From Mycobacterium terramassiliense (GTDB lineage Bacteria; Actinomycetota; Actinomycetes; Mycobacteriales; Mycobacteriaceae): a stretch of 64,000 nt of DNA. Positions 50,407 to 58,624 of the stretch are shown here, one piece after another (positions within the stretch are counted from its first letter, which is position 1; each line of letters begins with the position of its first letter). Location of the stretch: NCBI RefSeq assembly GCF_900157385.1, contig NZ_LT717701.1, positions 124,001 through 188,000 of the forward strand. Direction: 5' to 3'. The translations under genes and the position numbers were made by a program. The notes under the pieces were generated by a model. That model saw only the letters and a program-made list of their open reading frames with translations. It ran no database searches and was not told where the DNA came from.

Positions 50407-52029
50407 ATGTCCATTTCACGGGCCAGCTCAACGCTCCCGTCGCGCTATGGGGCGGTTCAGCCACTCGACGTGACCGAGGGCTGGGAGATCGAGCGGGTCA
50501 CCGCGCCCAGCCGGCTGTTCGGCGCCAATGGCTTGCGGACCGGCCCGGACGGTCGCATTTACATCGCCCAGGTGACCGGCAGTCAGATCAGCGCGCTGGA
50601 TCACTGCACCGGGCAGCTGATGACGGCCAGCCCCAAGGGCGGCGACATCGTCGCGCCCGACGACGTCGCGTTCGACGCCGTCGGCAACCTCTACGCGACG
50701 GAGGTGATGGACGGCCGGGTCAGCGTGCGAGACACCGGCGGTCGAACGCGGGTGCTGCGCGACGACGTGCCGTCGGCCAACGGCATCACCTTCCATCGGG
50801 GCCGGTTGTTCGTCGGTGAATGCCGCGAGGGCGGGCGGCTGCTGGAATTCGACTTGGCGGGTGGACCGCCACGCGTGCTCCTGGAGAACGTACCGTCACC
50901 GAACGCGATGGAAGTCGGGCCGGACGGCCTGCTGTACTTCCCGGTGATGGGCGCCAACGAGATCTGGCGCGTGGACCCCGACGGTGGCGAGCCGCACTGT
51001 GTCGCACGCGATCTCGGCGTGCCCGACTCGGTCAAGTTCGATGCGCAGGGGCGCATCGTCTCGACCCAGGTGGCAAGCGGGCAGGTGCTGCGCATCGATC
51101 CTCGCAGCGGGGAGCAACGTCTGCTCGCCCAGCTGAATCCCGGGCTGGACAACTGCACCTTCGTCGGCGACCGGCTGTTCGTGTCCAACTTCACCGGCGA
51201 GATCACCGAGGTATCACCCGACGGCACAACGCGATCCGTGCTGCCGGGCGGGCTCAACTGGCCCTTGGACCTGGCGGTGAGCCATGACGGCCGGTTGCAC
51301 GTCGCCGACGGCACGTATTTTTATGCCGTCCTGCCCGACGGCTCCCTGCACACCGTGGGAATGTTGTTCAGCCCCGGGTATCCCGGGTTCCTGCGCGGGC
51401 TCGCATCGAGCGGACCCGGCGAGTTTGTCGTCACGACATCGGGTGGCCAGGTCGCACGCTACCGGCCGCAGGCGAGTGAAAGCGCCGTGCTGGCCGACGG
51501 TTTCGACCAGCTCTACGGTGTCGCCCTGAGCCCGGGCGGTGTGGTCTTCGCGGAGTTGGGCACAGGACGGGTGCTGTCGCTGCGCTCGGGTGGCATCGAC
51601 GAGCTGGCGACCGGTCTGCGCGAGCCGGTCGGTGTCGCGGTCGACTCGGACGGGGCCTGCCTGGTGGCGGAGGCCGCCGCCGGACGGGTGGCCAGGGTGG
51701 CCGGGTCGCGGGTCGACACCGTGGTCGCCGACCTGGAACGTCCGCAGGGCATTTGTGTGTGCGACGGCGTGCTCTATGTCGTCGACGCCGGCGCGAAGGA
51801 GTTGATCGCGTTCGATATGAACACCGGGATCCGGCAGACCGTTGCGTCGGGGCTACCGGTTGGCCCACCGCCGGGCGTGGTGCCCAAGCCGCTGAAAGGC
51901 ATGCCGCCGTTTTCCGGTCCGCAGGGCCCGTTCGCCGGTGTCACCGCCGCCGTCGACGGGACTCTCTATGTCTCGGCCGATGGTGACGGCAGCGTCCTGG
52001 CATTGCACCGATCCCGGGACGGCCGCTGA
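50407..52029 (+). CDS. SMP-30/NHL-type beta-propeller protein, possible lactonase
   Basis: A 540-residue soluble protein made of repeated four-stranded blades of about 40 residues with the pattern G-[LV]-x-[FV]-D-x-x-G-x-L-[YV]-V-[AT], such as DVAFDAVGNLYATEV and GVAVDSDGACLVAEA. It resembles gluconolactonase/SMP-30 or NHL-repeat proteins, with perhaps two propellers. There is no signal peptide. In the cluster it could hydrolyse a lactone produced by the Baeyer-Villiger-type enzyme, but metal ligands could not be assigned. ATG 50407 follows GGACCTCGGCAGGGC; the in-frame TTG 50341 is less likely. Confidence 0.78.
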   Translation: MSISRASSTLPSRYGAVQPLDVTEGWEIERVTAPSRLFGANGLRTGPDGRIYIAQVTGSQISALDHCTGQLMTASPKGGDIVAPDDVAFDAVGNLYATEVMDGRVSVRDTGGRTRVLRDDVPSANGITFHRGRLFVGECREGGRLLEFDLAGGPPRVLLENVPSPNAMEVGPDGLLYFPVMGANEIWRVDPDGGEPHCVARDLGVPDSVKFDAQGRIVSTQVASGQVLRIDPRSGEQRLLAQLNPGLDNCTFVGDRLFVSNFTGEITEVSPDGTTRSVLPGGLNWPLDLAVSHDGRLHVADGTYFYAVLPDGSLHTVGMLFSPGYPGFLRGLASSGPGEFVVTTSGGQVARYRPQASESAVLADGFDQLYGVALSPGGVVFAELGTGRVLSLRSGGIDELATGLREPVGVAVDSDGACLVAEAAAGRVARVAGSRVDTVVADLERPQGICVCDGVLYVVDAGAKELIAFDMNTGIRQTVASGLPVGPPPGVVPKPLKGMPPFSGPQGPFAGVTAAVDGTLYVSADGDGSVLALHRSRDGR

Positions 52030-52778
52030 TGCCGCCGGCCCTCTCCAGCGAGCACCGCTATCTACAGATCGCGCGCACGCTGCGCAAGGAGATCGTCGAC
52101 GGCGTGTATCCGGTCGGCTCGCAGCTACCGACCGAACACCAATTGTGTGAGCGATTCGCGGTCAGCCGCTACACGGTCCGCGAAGCGCTGCGCCGGCTGC
52201 GCGAGGACAACCTCGTCGCGTCGCGGCCGCGGGCGGGCACCCGGGTGGTTCCCCGGCCGGCGTCCAGTTCCTATGCGCAGGAGACGATGTCGATCGACGA
52301 TCTGCTTGCGTTCGCCGCCGGGGCGCAGTTGACCATCGAATCCAACGAGATGGTGATGATCGATGAAGAACTCGCCGCTCGGACCGGGCTGCAGGTCGGC
52401 ACGCAGTGGCTCTCGGTGCGTGGCTACCGGCGGGCCGACGGCGCCTCGGTGCCGCTGTGCCGCACGGAGTACTACATCAACCGCACCTTCGCCGCGGTCG
52501 GCAGGCTGCTGCAACGCCACACCGGGCCGATTTTTCCGTTGATCGAGGACCTGTTCGGCGTGAGCATCGCCGAGTTGCGTCAGGAAATCGCCGCGGTGCT
52601 GCTCCCACCCGAGCTGGCCGACGGTCTCGGGGTCGAGACGGGCACGGCGGCGCTGGAGATGCGTCGCACGTACAAGACCTCCGACAGCGAGGTCGCTCAG
52701 GTGACGATCAACACCCACCTGTCGTCGAGCTTTCGGTATGCGATGACCATGCGCCGCGTGAACGATCAGGCGGACTGA
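52029..52778 (+). CDS. GntR-family regulator with UTRA domain (HutC subfamily)
   Basis: A 249-residue regulator. The N-terminal winged helix (residues 10-75: RTLRKEIVDGVYPVGSQLPT, then FAVSRYTVREALRRL) is followed by a UTRA ligand domain (about 95-240). Its ATG overlaps the preceding stop by one base (TGATG). The twin boxes at 50244-50257 and 50341-50350 are the expected kind of site, so it probably represses both divergent catabolic operons until a pathway acid or CoA ester binds. The effector is unknown. Confidence 0.88.
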   Translation: MPPALSSEHRYLQIARTLRKEIVDGVYPVGSQLPTEHQLCERFAVSRYTVREALRRLREDNLVASRPRAGTRVVPRPASSSYAQETMSIDDLLAFAAGAQLTIESNEMVMIDEELAARTGLQVGTQWLSVRGYRRADGASVPLCRTEYYINRTFAAVGRLLQRHTGPIFPLIEDLFGVSIAELRQEIAAVLLPPELADGLGVETGTAALEMRRTYKTSDSEVAQVTINTHLSSSFRYAMTMRRVNDQAD

Positions 52779-52790
52779 GGTGAGGCGGCG

Positions 52791-54449
52791 GTGATCACCC
52801 GGGCCCACCACGACGCGGCGCTTGCCGCCGAGGCGTATCGGCGCGGATGGTGGGTGCACACCACGCTGGCCGATTCACTGCGCGCGGCAGCGGAGACCTC
52901 GCCCCAGCGAACGGTGTTGGTGGAGGGCGACATTCGGCTGGATTGCGCGACGCTCCATCACCAGGCCACCGGGTTGGCGAACGCTCTGCTGGCCCGGATG
53001 CCCGCCGGGAGCGTCGTGTCGTTCGTGCTGCCGAATTGGCACGAGGCCGCCGTCATCTATCTGGCCGCCACGCTGGCCGGGATGGTGGTGAACCCGATCC
53101 TGCCGTCGCTGCGCGACCATGACCTACGTTTGATCCTCGAAGACGCCGAAACCGCAATGATCTTCGTCCCGCACCGGTTCGGCGGACACGACTACTCGGC
53201 GATGCTGACCCGCGTCACCGCCACGATGAGCCCCGCCCCCGAGGTGGTGGTGCTGCGCGGCGAGGCCGGTCCGCACACCCCCTACCCTGCGCTGGTGGGG
53301 CCCCCGGGGTCGGATCCGCCAACGCTGCCGGCCCTGGATCCGGACGCAGTGCGGATGGTCCTCTACACGTCCGGCACCACCGGCCGCGCCAAAGGCGTGC
53401 TGCACAGCCACAATTCGCTGCATGCGCTGATCTGTCAGATCCGTGACAGCTGGAGCATCGCGCCGGGCGACGCGTTCCTGGTCCCCTCGCCGATCGCCCA
53501 CATCGGCGGCTCGATCTATGCGTTCGAGTGCCCGCTGCTGCTGGGCACCACCGCGGTGCTGATGGACCGCTGGGATCCCGCGGCGGCCGTGGCGCTGATG
53601 GATGCCGAACGGTGCACCCACATGGCCGGGGCGACACCGTTTCTGCAGCAGCTGTTGTCGGCCGCCGAGCGCACCGGCACCCGGCTGCCCGACTTGAAGG
53701 TGTTCGTCTGCGGCGGCGCCTCCGTGGCGCCCTCGCTGATTCGCCACGCCGCGGAGTATTTCAGTCACGCCGTGGTCACCCGGGTGTACGGCTGCACGGA
53801 GGTGCCCGTGGCGACGGTCGGCGCACCCCGCAGCGACGAAGCCGGTTGGGCCGCGGCCACCGACGGAAGGCCTGGCATCGCCGAGATCAAGCTCGCCGCG
53901 CACGAAGCCGCGCCGCGCGGCGACGGCGAAATCTGTGTGCGGGGCCCGCAGATGCTGCTGGGCTACCGCCACCCCGAGGACGACGCCGACTCGTTCGACG
54001 CGGCGGGGTTCTTCCGCACCGGGGATCTCGGGCGCTGGATCGACGACCAATACCTGGTGGTGACCGGGCGGGCCAAGGACGTCATCATTCGCAACGGCGA
54101 GAACATTTCCGCGAAGGAAGTCGAGGACCTGCTCGCCACGCACCCTGACATCGCAGAGATTGCGGTCGTCGGGCTGCCCGACGAGCGCACCGGGGAAAGG
54201 GCCTGCGCGGTGATCGTGCCCGCGGGCGCGGCGAGGCCGGACGTCGCGAGCCTGGGTTCGCTCCTGGCGAGCAAGGGTGTCGCGAAATTCAAAGCGCCGG
54301 AGCAGGTGGTCATCTGGGAGGCGCTTCCGAAAAACGATGCCGGGAAGATACTCAAGCATCAGATCCGAGCGGCGCTGACTTCCGCGGTGATCGCAAGCGC
54401 GGCGAAGCCGGGCGCGGCGGGTCACCGCGCGGACATTGAGGACGGGTGA
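52791..54449 (+). CDS. AMP-dependent acyl-CoA ligase (cyclohexanecarboxylate-CoA ligase-like)
   Basis: A 552-residue adenylate-forming enzyme. The P-loop motif is [17 protein letters not shown] (about residues 187-203), with A5 [10 protein letters not shown]7 [11 protein letters not shown]8 [20 protein letters not shown] and the C-terminal Lys in [12 protein letters not shown]. The sequence recalls AliA-type cyclohexanecarboxylate and other cyclic-acid CoA ligases. It would activate the acid that enters beta-oxidation. The start is GTG 52791. The last 20 codons are formed by copy A of the 26-base repeat, so its C terminus may be extended relative to relatives. Confidence 0.88.
   Translation: MITRAHHDAALAAEAYRRGWWVHTTLADSLRAAAETSPQRTVLVEGDIRLDCATLHHQATGLANALLARMPAGSVVSFVLPNWHEAAVIYLAATLAGMVVNPILPSLRDHDLRLILEDAETAMIFVPHRFGGHDYSAMLTRVTATMSPAPEVVVLRGEAGPHTPYPALVGPPGSDPPTLPALDPDAVRMVLYTSGTTGRAKGVLHSHNSLHALICQIRDSWSIAPGDAFLVPSPIAHIGGSIYAFECPLLLGTTAVLMDRWDPAAAVALMDAERCTHMAGATPFLQQLLSAAERTGTRLPDLKVFVCGGASVAPSLIRHAAEYFSHAVVTRVYGCTEVPVATVGAPRSDEAGWAAATDGRPGIAEIKLAAHEAAPRGDGEICVRGPQMLLGYRHPEDDADSFDAAGFFRTGDLGRWIDDQYLVVTGRAKDVIIRNGENISAKEVEDLLATHPDIAEIAVVGLPDERTGERACAVIVPAGAARPDVASLGSLLASKGVAKFKAPEQVVIWEALPKNDAGKILKHQIRAALTSAVIASAAKPGAAGHRADIEDG
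54389..54414 (+). repeat. 26-base dispersed repeat, copy A (inside ligase 3' end)
   Basis: Begins GATCGCAAGCGCGGCG; identical over 26 bases to copy C (37607-37632, opposite strand). It is translated as part of the ligase C terminus ([10 protein letters not shown]). Confidence 0.7.
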
Positions 54450-54450
54450 G

Positions 54451-55224
54451 ATGCAGGTTGCAATCGTCACGGGAGCCAGCAGCGGCATCGGCCTGGGGTG
54501 CGCGACGAAGCTCGCCGAGCTGGGTATGGCGATCGTGGGCACGGGCCGCGACGAAGGCCGCTTGGCCGAGCTGGAGGAGTCCGTCGGCGATCCGGATCGC
54601 GTCGCGACGCTCGCGGTCGACCTGACCCGCGACGACGCGCCGCAACGGATCGTGGATCTCGCAGTGACGCGGTGGGGCCACGTCGACTTCCTGGTCAACA
54701 ACGCCGGGGTCGGCAGCCCTAAGCCGCTACACGAAACCGACGACGAAACCCTGGACTATTTCCTGGGTTTGATGCTGCGGGCGCCGTTTCGGCTCGCGCG
54801 TGACGTCTTGCCCCACATGCGGCCCGGATCGGGAATCGTCAACATCACGTCCACCTTCGCCGTCATCGGCGGGCTTCGCGGCGGCGCCTATTCCGCTGCC
54901 AAAGGCGGGCTGACCGCATTGACCACGCACATCGCCTGCCAGTACGGGGCGTCGGGCATCCGCTGCAACGCCGTCGCCCCCGGTGTGACGAGGACGCCGA
55001 TGGTCGAGAAACGCCTGGAGGACGGGCGATTCCGCAAGATCAACACCGAGATGACCCCGCACCAGCGGTTGGGCACCATCGACGACATTGCCAGCACCGT
55101 CGCGTTCCTGTGCTCGCCGGGCGGAAGTTTCATCAATGGGCAAACGATCGTCGTCGACGGCGGTTGGAGTTCGACGAAGTATCTGTCGGAATTCGCGTTG
55201 ACGTCGGAGTGGATCGCGCCATGA
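54451..55224 (+). CDS. SDR-family oxidoreductase
   Basis: A 257-residue short-chain dehydrogenase. The cofactor loop is [15 protein letters not shown] (residues 4-18), NNAG is in [11 protein letters not shown], the catalytic Ser in [11 protein letters not shown] and Tyr-Lys in YSAAKGG. The VVDGGWSS end is typical of NAD(P)H SDRs. ATG 54451 is one base after the ligase stop, so they are co-transcribed. It probably interconverts a secondary alcohol and ketone in the pathway. Confidence 0.88.
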   Translation: MQVAIVTGASSGIGLGCATKLAELGMAIVGTGRDEGRLAELEESVGDPDRVATLAVDLTRDDAPQRIVDLAVTRWGHVDFLVNNAGVGSPKPLHETDDETLDYFLGLMLRAPFRLARDVLPHMRPGSGIVNITSTFAVIGGLRGGAYSAAKGGLTALTTHIACQYGASGIRCNAVAPGVTRTPMVEKRLEDGRFRKINTEMTPHQRLGTIDDIASTVAFLCSPGGSFINGQTIVVDGGWSSTKYLSEFALTSEWIAP

Positions 55225-55243
55225 GCCCGTCGAGGAGGTCGCA

Positions 55244-56404
55244 ATGAAGTGTCGTGCCGCGGTGATCCGCGGGGTCGGCAGGGACTGGGAGATCCACGAC
55301 GTCGAACTCGACCCGCCCCGCAGCGGTGAAGTCCTGGTGCGGATGGCCGTGGCCGGAGTCTGTCACTCCGACGATCACCTGTTCACCGGCGATGTGGTGC
55401 CGACGCCGGAGGCGCTGGCCGCGAGCGGTCAGCCGGCGCCGGACTGGTTTCCGCTGCTCGGCGGCCACGAGGGCGCGGGTGTCGTCGAAGAAGTCGGGCC
55501 GGGCGTGACGACGGTGCGACCGGGCGACCGTGTGGCGCTTTCGTTCATTCCCGCGTGCGGCAATTGCCGGTTTTGCGTGAACGGTCAGAGCTACATCTGC
55601 GATATCGGCGCGAGCCTGTTCACCAAGGAGATGCCCACCGATGGCACGTGCCGCCGGCACCTCGGCGACGAAAACCTGTTGGCCTATGGGCAACTCGGTA
55701 CGTTCGCCGAATATGCCGTGCTGTCGGAGCGGTCCGTCATCAGGATCGACGACGCGATCCCCTTCCACGCCGCCTCGCTCGTATCGTGCGGTGTGAGCAC
55801 CGGCTGGGGCTCGGCGACGATATCGGCGGGCACCGAACCCGGCGACACAGTCGTCGTGATCGGCACCGGTGGTGTCGGGATGAACGCCCTGCAGGGCGCG
55901 CGCGCCGTCGGCGCTCAAAATGTCGTCGCGGTGGATCCCGTTGAATCCAAGCGGGATTCGGCCAAGTTCTTCGGCGCCACGCATACCGTCGCCTCGGCGG
56001 AGGGGGCGCTGCCTTTGGTCAGAGAGATCACCGCCGGGGTCATGGCCGACCGCGTCGTCGTCTGCCCCGGTGTCGTGCGCGCGGACCTGATCCCGTCGGC
56101 GATGTCGCTGCTTCGCAAGGGCGGCGTATGCGTGCTCACCGGCATCACCCCGTTCACCGAGCCGCCGGTTCCGCTTGTCCTGCAGGAAATGACGCTGTCG
56201 GCCAAACAGCTCAGGGGAGCGCTGTATGGCGGGATGAATCCCCGCACGAGCGTGCCGATGCTGCTGTCGTTGTACGAGGCCGGCGCGTTGAAGCTCGATG
56301 AGCTGGTCACCCGCCACTACCGGCTCGACGAGATCAACCAGGCGTTCGCGGACCTGCGGGACGGTCGCAACATCCGCGGAATCATCGAGTTCCCCGGCGC
56401 ATGA
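55244..56404 (+). CDS. Zinc alcohol dehydrogenase, NDMA-dependent (mycofactocin-linked) type
   Basis: A 386-residue medium-chain dehydrogenase. Catalytic zinc ligands are Cys40 (GVCHSDDH) and His75 (GGHEGAG); the structural zinc uses Cys105, 108, 111 and 119. The Rossmann motif is VVVIGTGGVGMNALQ. The PTPEALAASGQ-type insert and SFIPACGNC are features of the NDMA-dependent class, whose cofactor is held tightly and is re-oxidised through mycofactocin in mycobacteria. GAGGAGGTCGCA precedes ATG 55244. It is the last gene of the rightward operon. Confidence 0.87.
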   Translation: MKCRAAVIRGVGRDWEIHDVELDPPRSGEVLVRMAVAGVCHSDDHLFTGDVVPTPEALAASGQPAPDWFPLLGGHEGAGVVEEVGPGVTTVRPGDRVALSFIPACGNCRFCVNGQSYICDIGASLFTKEMPTDGTCRRHLGDENLLAYGQLGTFAEYAVLSERSVIRIDDAIPFHAASLVSCGVSTGWGSATISAGTEPGDTVVVIGTGGVGMNALQGARAVGAQNVVAVDPVESKRDSAKFFGATHTVASAEGALPLVREITAGVMADRVVVCPGVVRADLIPSAMSLLRKGGVCVLTGITPFTEPPVPLVLQEMTLSAKQLRGALYGGMNPRTSVPMLLSLYEAGALKLDELVTRHYRLDEINQAFADLRDGRNIRGIIEFPGA

Positions 56405-56428
56405 TCGCGAGCGCGGCGCAGCCGGGCG
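56403..56428 (+). repeat. 26-base dispersed repeat, copy B
   Basis: Begins GATCGCGAGCGCGGCG and differs from copies A and C at two positions. It overlaps the stop codon of the alcohol dehydrogenase, marking the right edge of the catabolic cluster. Confidence 0.6.
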
Positions 56429-56501
56429 CTGGGGGCACCCCGCGGAGCTGGGGGACGGGTCGCCACCATCGGGGCCAGTGGCGGGTCAGGACCAGCCGCA
56501 A

Positions 56502-56963
56502 TCAGCGGGATTCGAAGTGGCGCCGGATGCCCGCCAGCATTTCGACGTGCGCCTTGACAGCCTCACGATTGGTGACCGGGGCCAGCGGCCGCGGTGCGGC
56601 TATCCGTATCCGCTCGGTGATCCGGGTGCCGCCGTCGCGCGGCGAGAAGCTCACCGTTCCGCGCAGTCGCACCCCCGGTGACTGGTCGGCCTCCGTCGTC
56701 ACGTCGCCCTCGGCTCGGACGTGCAGCCGCGCCGAGTAGGTGATCCGCATAGTGAACGGCCCCAACGGGATCCGGTCCACCACGCGGTACCCTTGCAGGT
56801 AACCGTCCGGCGTTTCGGTGCGCGACGTGACCTGCACGGACACGATCAGCGGGTGCACGAGCTTGATGTTGTCCAGGTCCACGTAGAAATCGCGGACCTC
56901 GTCCGGCGGCGCGGGCACATCTTCGCTCAGCGTGTGTTCGGTGTGCGCGACCCACCAGCTCAT
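56502..56963 (-). CDS. SRPBCC-family protein
   Basis: A 153-residue START/SRPBCC-type protein. It has an initial strand and helix (HTLSEDVPAPPDEVRDFYVDLDN, landmark) and a late TVSFSPRDGGTRITERI segment, as in ligand-binding or cyclase-like members. ATG 56963 overlaps the rhomboid stop by four bases, so they are co-translated. The function is unknown. It is convergent with the catabolic cluster. Confidence 0.77.
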   Translation of the reverse strand: MSWWVAHTEHTLSEDVPAPPDEVRDFYVDLDNIKLVHPLIVSVQVTSRTETPDGYLQGYRVVDRIPLGPFTMRITYSARLHVRAEGDVTTEADQSPGVRLRGTVSFSPRDGGTRITERIRIAAPRPLAPVTNREAVKAHVEMLAGIRRHFESR

Positions 56964-57808
56964 CGGTACCACTCCGCAACGAGAACGCCTGTGCGCCACC
57001 AGACCAACGCGACCAGCACGCCGAGCACCAGCGCGCTCGCCGCAGCCTGGACCAGGTTGCGGGCTTCCTTCGGCGGGTAGACGTAGGCCGCGGCCACCAC
57101 CACACCGGTAACGAGTCCGCCCAGGTGCCCCTGCCAGCTGATCGCGGGGGCGACGAACGTGAACACCAGGTTGATCGCAATGACCGCGACGACCCAGCGG
57201 ACGTCGAGGGCCAGCCGCTTTCCCACCACGAACGTGGCACCGAAGAGGCCGAAGATCGCGCCCGACGCGCCCGCCGTCGCGACGTTCGTCGTCAGCAGGT
57301 ACACCAGGACCGAGCCGCCCAACCCGCTCAGCGCGTACAGCGCCCCGAATCGCAGTCGGCCCAGCCAGCTTTCGAGCGGCGGCCCCACGACGTACAGCGC
57401 CCACATGTTCAGCAGCAGATGGGTCGCGCCGTAGTGCAAGAACGCCGAGGTCACCAGGCGGTATAACTGGCCGTCCGCGACGGCCGGCGGCCACAGGGAG
57501 AGTTGCTTCTCCAAGTTCCCCGCCGCCATCTGCACGATGAACACCAGCACGTTGACGGCGATGAGCGCATAGGTGACCACCGGCGTGCCCGATCGCTCCC
57601 GCCCGCCGAAGCGGGTCCGCGGTTGCCGAATCGTTCGGGCGCCCTGCTGCACGCACTCCACACACTGGTGACCGACCGCGGCGCTGCGCATGCAGTCCGC
57701 GCAGATGTAACGCTCGCAGCGGTTGCAGCGGAGGTAGGTCCGGCGTTCGGGATGCCGGTAGCAACTCGGGGCCTCGGCCGGCGACTCCGGCGCGCTGGGT
57801 GCGCTCAT
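56960..57808 (-). CDS. Rhomboid-family intramembrane serine protease with N-terminal zinc-binding segment
   Basis: A 282-residue membrane protein. Residues 10-55 hold a B-box-like cluster of Cys/His (CYRHPERRTYLRCNRCER, CADC, HQCVECV). After it come about six to seven helices of the rhomboid domain, with HLLLNMWAL, the catalytic Ser in GASGAIFGLFG and the catalytic His in WQGHLGGLVTG. It corresponds in position and type to Rv0110. It cleaves membrane protein substrates, as yet unknown. ATG 57808 is used. It is divergent from the SnoaL gene by 77 bases. Confidence 0.87.
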   Translation of the reverse strand: MSAPSAPESPAEAPSCYRHPERRTYLRCNRCERYICADCMRSAAVGHQCVECVQQGARTIRQPRTRFGGRERSGTPVVTYALIAVNVLVFIVQMAAGNLEKQLSLWPPAVADGQLYRLVTSAFLHYGATHLLLNMWALYVVGPPLESWLGRLRFGALYALSGLGGSVLVYLLTTNVATAGASGAIFGLFGATFVVGKRLALDVRWVVAVIAINLVFTFVAPAISWQGHLGGLVTGVVVAAAYVYPPKEARNLVQAAASALVLGVLVALVWWRTGVLVAEWYR

Positions 57809-57885
57809 CGCACAATTCTCACCCGCGTCGCCGTATTTCGCGGGGCCCCGCCGTGCCTTACTGTGTTTTTCGTGGAGCGACCCAC

Positions 57886-58260
57886 GTGACCGGAGTCGGT
57901 GCCGGCGTTGTCGAGCGCTACCTGGACTGCCTGGCCGGGCACGATTGGGACGGTCTGGCCGCAACGATCGCGGACGAAGGGTTGGTCCGTGAGGGCCCGT
58001 TCTGCGACGTCGTCGAGGGAAAGCAGCACTACGTCGCCTACCTGCGCAAGGTATGCACCACTCTGCAGGGCCACCGGCTGGAGGTGCAGCGCGTCTCGCA
58101 CGTCGACTCCCGGGTGTCATTCGCCGAGTTGACGGAGGCGTTCGAGATCGACGGGGTCGCCGCGACGTGGCCCGAATGCATCCTCTTCGAGCAGGGCGAT
58201 GACGGCCTGATCTCGCACGTCAGCGTGTTCTTCAAGCAGCCAGGGGCCGACACCAGGTAG
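57886..58260 (+). CDS. SnoaL-like (NTF2-fold) protein
   Basis: A 124-residue alpha+beta barrel protein of the SnoaL/NTF2-like superfamily: VVERYLDCLAGHDWDGLAATIADEG near the start and the beta-sheet half ending in HVSVFFKQPG. These act as small polyketide cyclases, isomerases or binding proteins; no catalytic assignment is made. The start is GTG 57886; the upstream in-frame region is Arg-rich and antisense to the rhomboid gene. Confidence 0.72.
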   Translation: MTGVGAGVVERYLDCLAGHDWDGLAATIADEGLVREGPFCDVVEGKQHYVAYLRKVCTTLQGHRLEVQRVSHVDSRVSFAELTEAFEIDGVAATWPECILFEQGDDGLISHVSVFFKQPGADTR

Positions 58261-58304
58261 AGGTCTATTCCCTCGATCATCGAATTGACCTAACGTGTCA
58301 TGGC

Positions 58305-58529
58305 ATGGAGGCGGACGGAACCCCGGAGTCGGTGCCGGTCGAGAAATTGCACTCGGGCGACCCGATCACCGATTGTGGTCAGCGCTACATAGTCCTCGAA
58401 TCGAAAACCATCAGCGACGGCTGCGTGGTTCTCGAGCTCGAGTCCAGGGTGGACCACCGATTGCAGGTCATCGAGAAGTCTTTCCCGGCGGGCTACCAGG
58501 TAGGCCGGGCGAACCACCGAATCCTGTAG
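58305..58529 (+). CDS. Small hypothetical protein (74 aa)
   Basis: An ATG-started 74-residue soluble protein with a beta-rich pattern (ITDCGQRYIVLESK, then CVVLELESRVDHRLQVIEK). No family is recognised. Its codon third positions and composition look coding. It follows the SnoaL gene by 44 bases and ends before a hairpin terminator. Confidence 0.6.
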   Translation: MEADGTPESVPVEKLHSGDPITDCGQRYIVLESKTISDGCVVLELESRVDHRLQVIEKSFPAGYQVGRANHRIL

Positions 58530-58549
58530 CGGAATTTCCGCACCCGCTC

Positions 58550-58583
58550 ATGCGCGCGTAGCCGGTCGACGGCTACCGCGCAT
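58550..58583. terminator. Hairpin terminator between convergent genes
   Basis: ATGCGCGCGTAGCCG (58550-58564) pairs with CGGCTACCGCGCAT (58570-58583) with one bulge and a five-base loop. A GTGTTTT follows. It would terminate the 74-aa transcript and may serve sulP from the other side. Confidence 0.6.
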
Positions 58584-58624
58584 TCGTGTTTTCCGGCGTC
58601 CGGGAACGCCAATTGCGAGGCGTC

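Noticed and set aside
53124-54701. A 525-codon minus-strand frame opposite the acyl-CoA ligase
   Set aside because: Shadow of a well-supported ligase and SDR pair.
56401-56501. Terminator between the alcohol dehydrogenase and SRPBCC genes
   Set aside because: GC-rich with imperfect pairing only; the visible signal is the dispersed repeat, not a clear hairpin.
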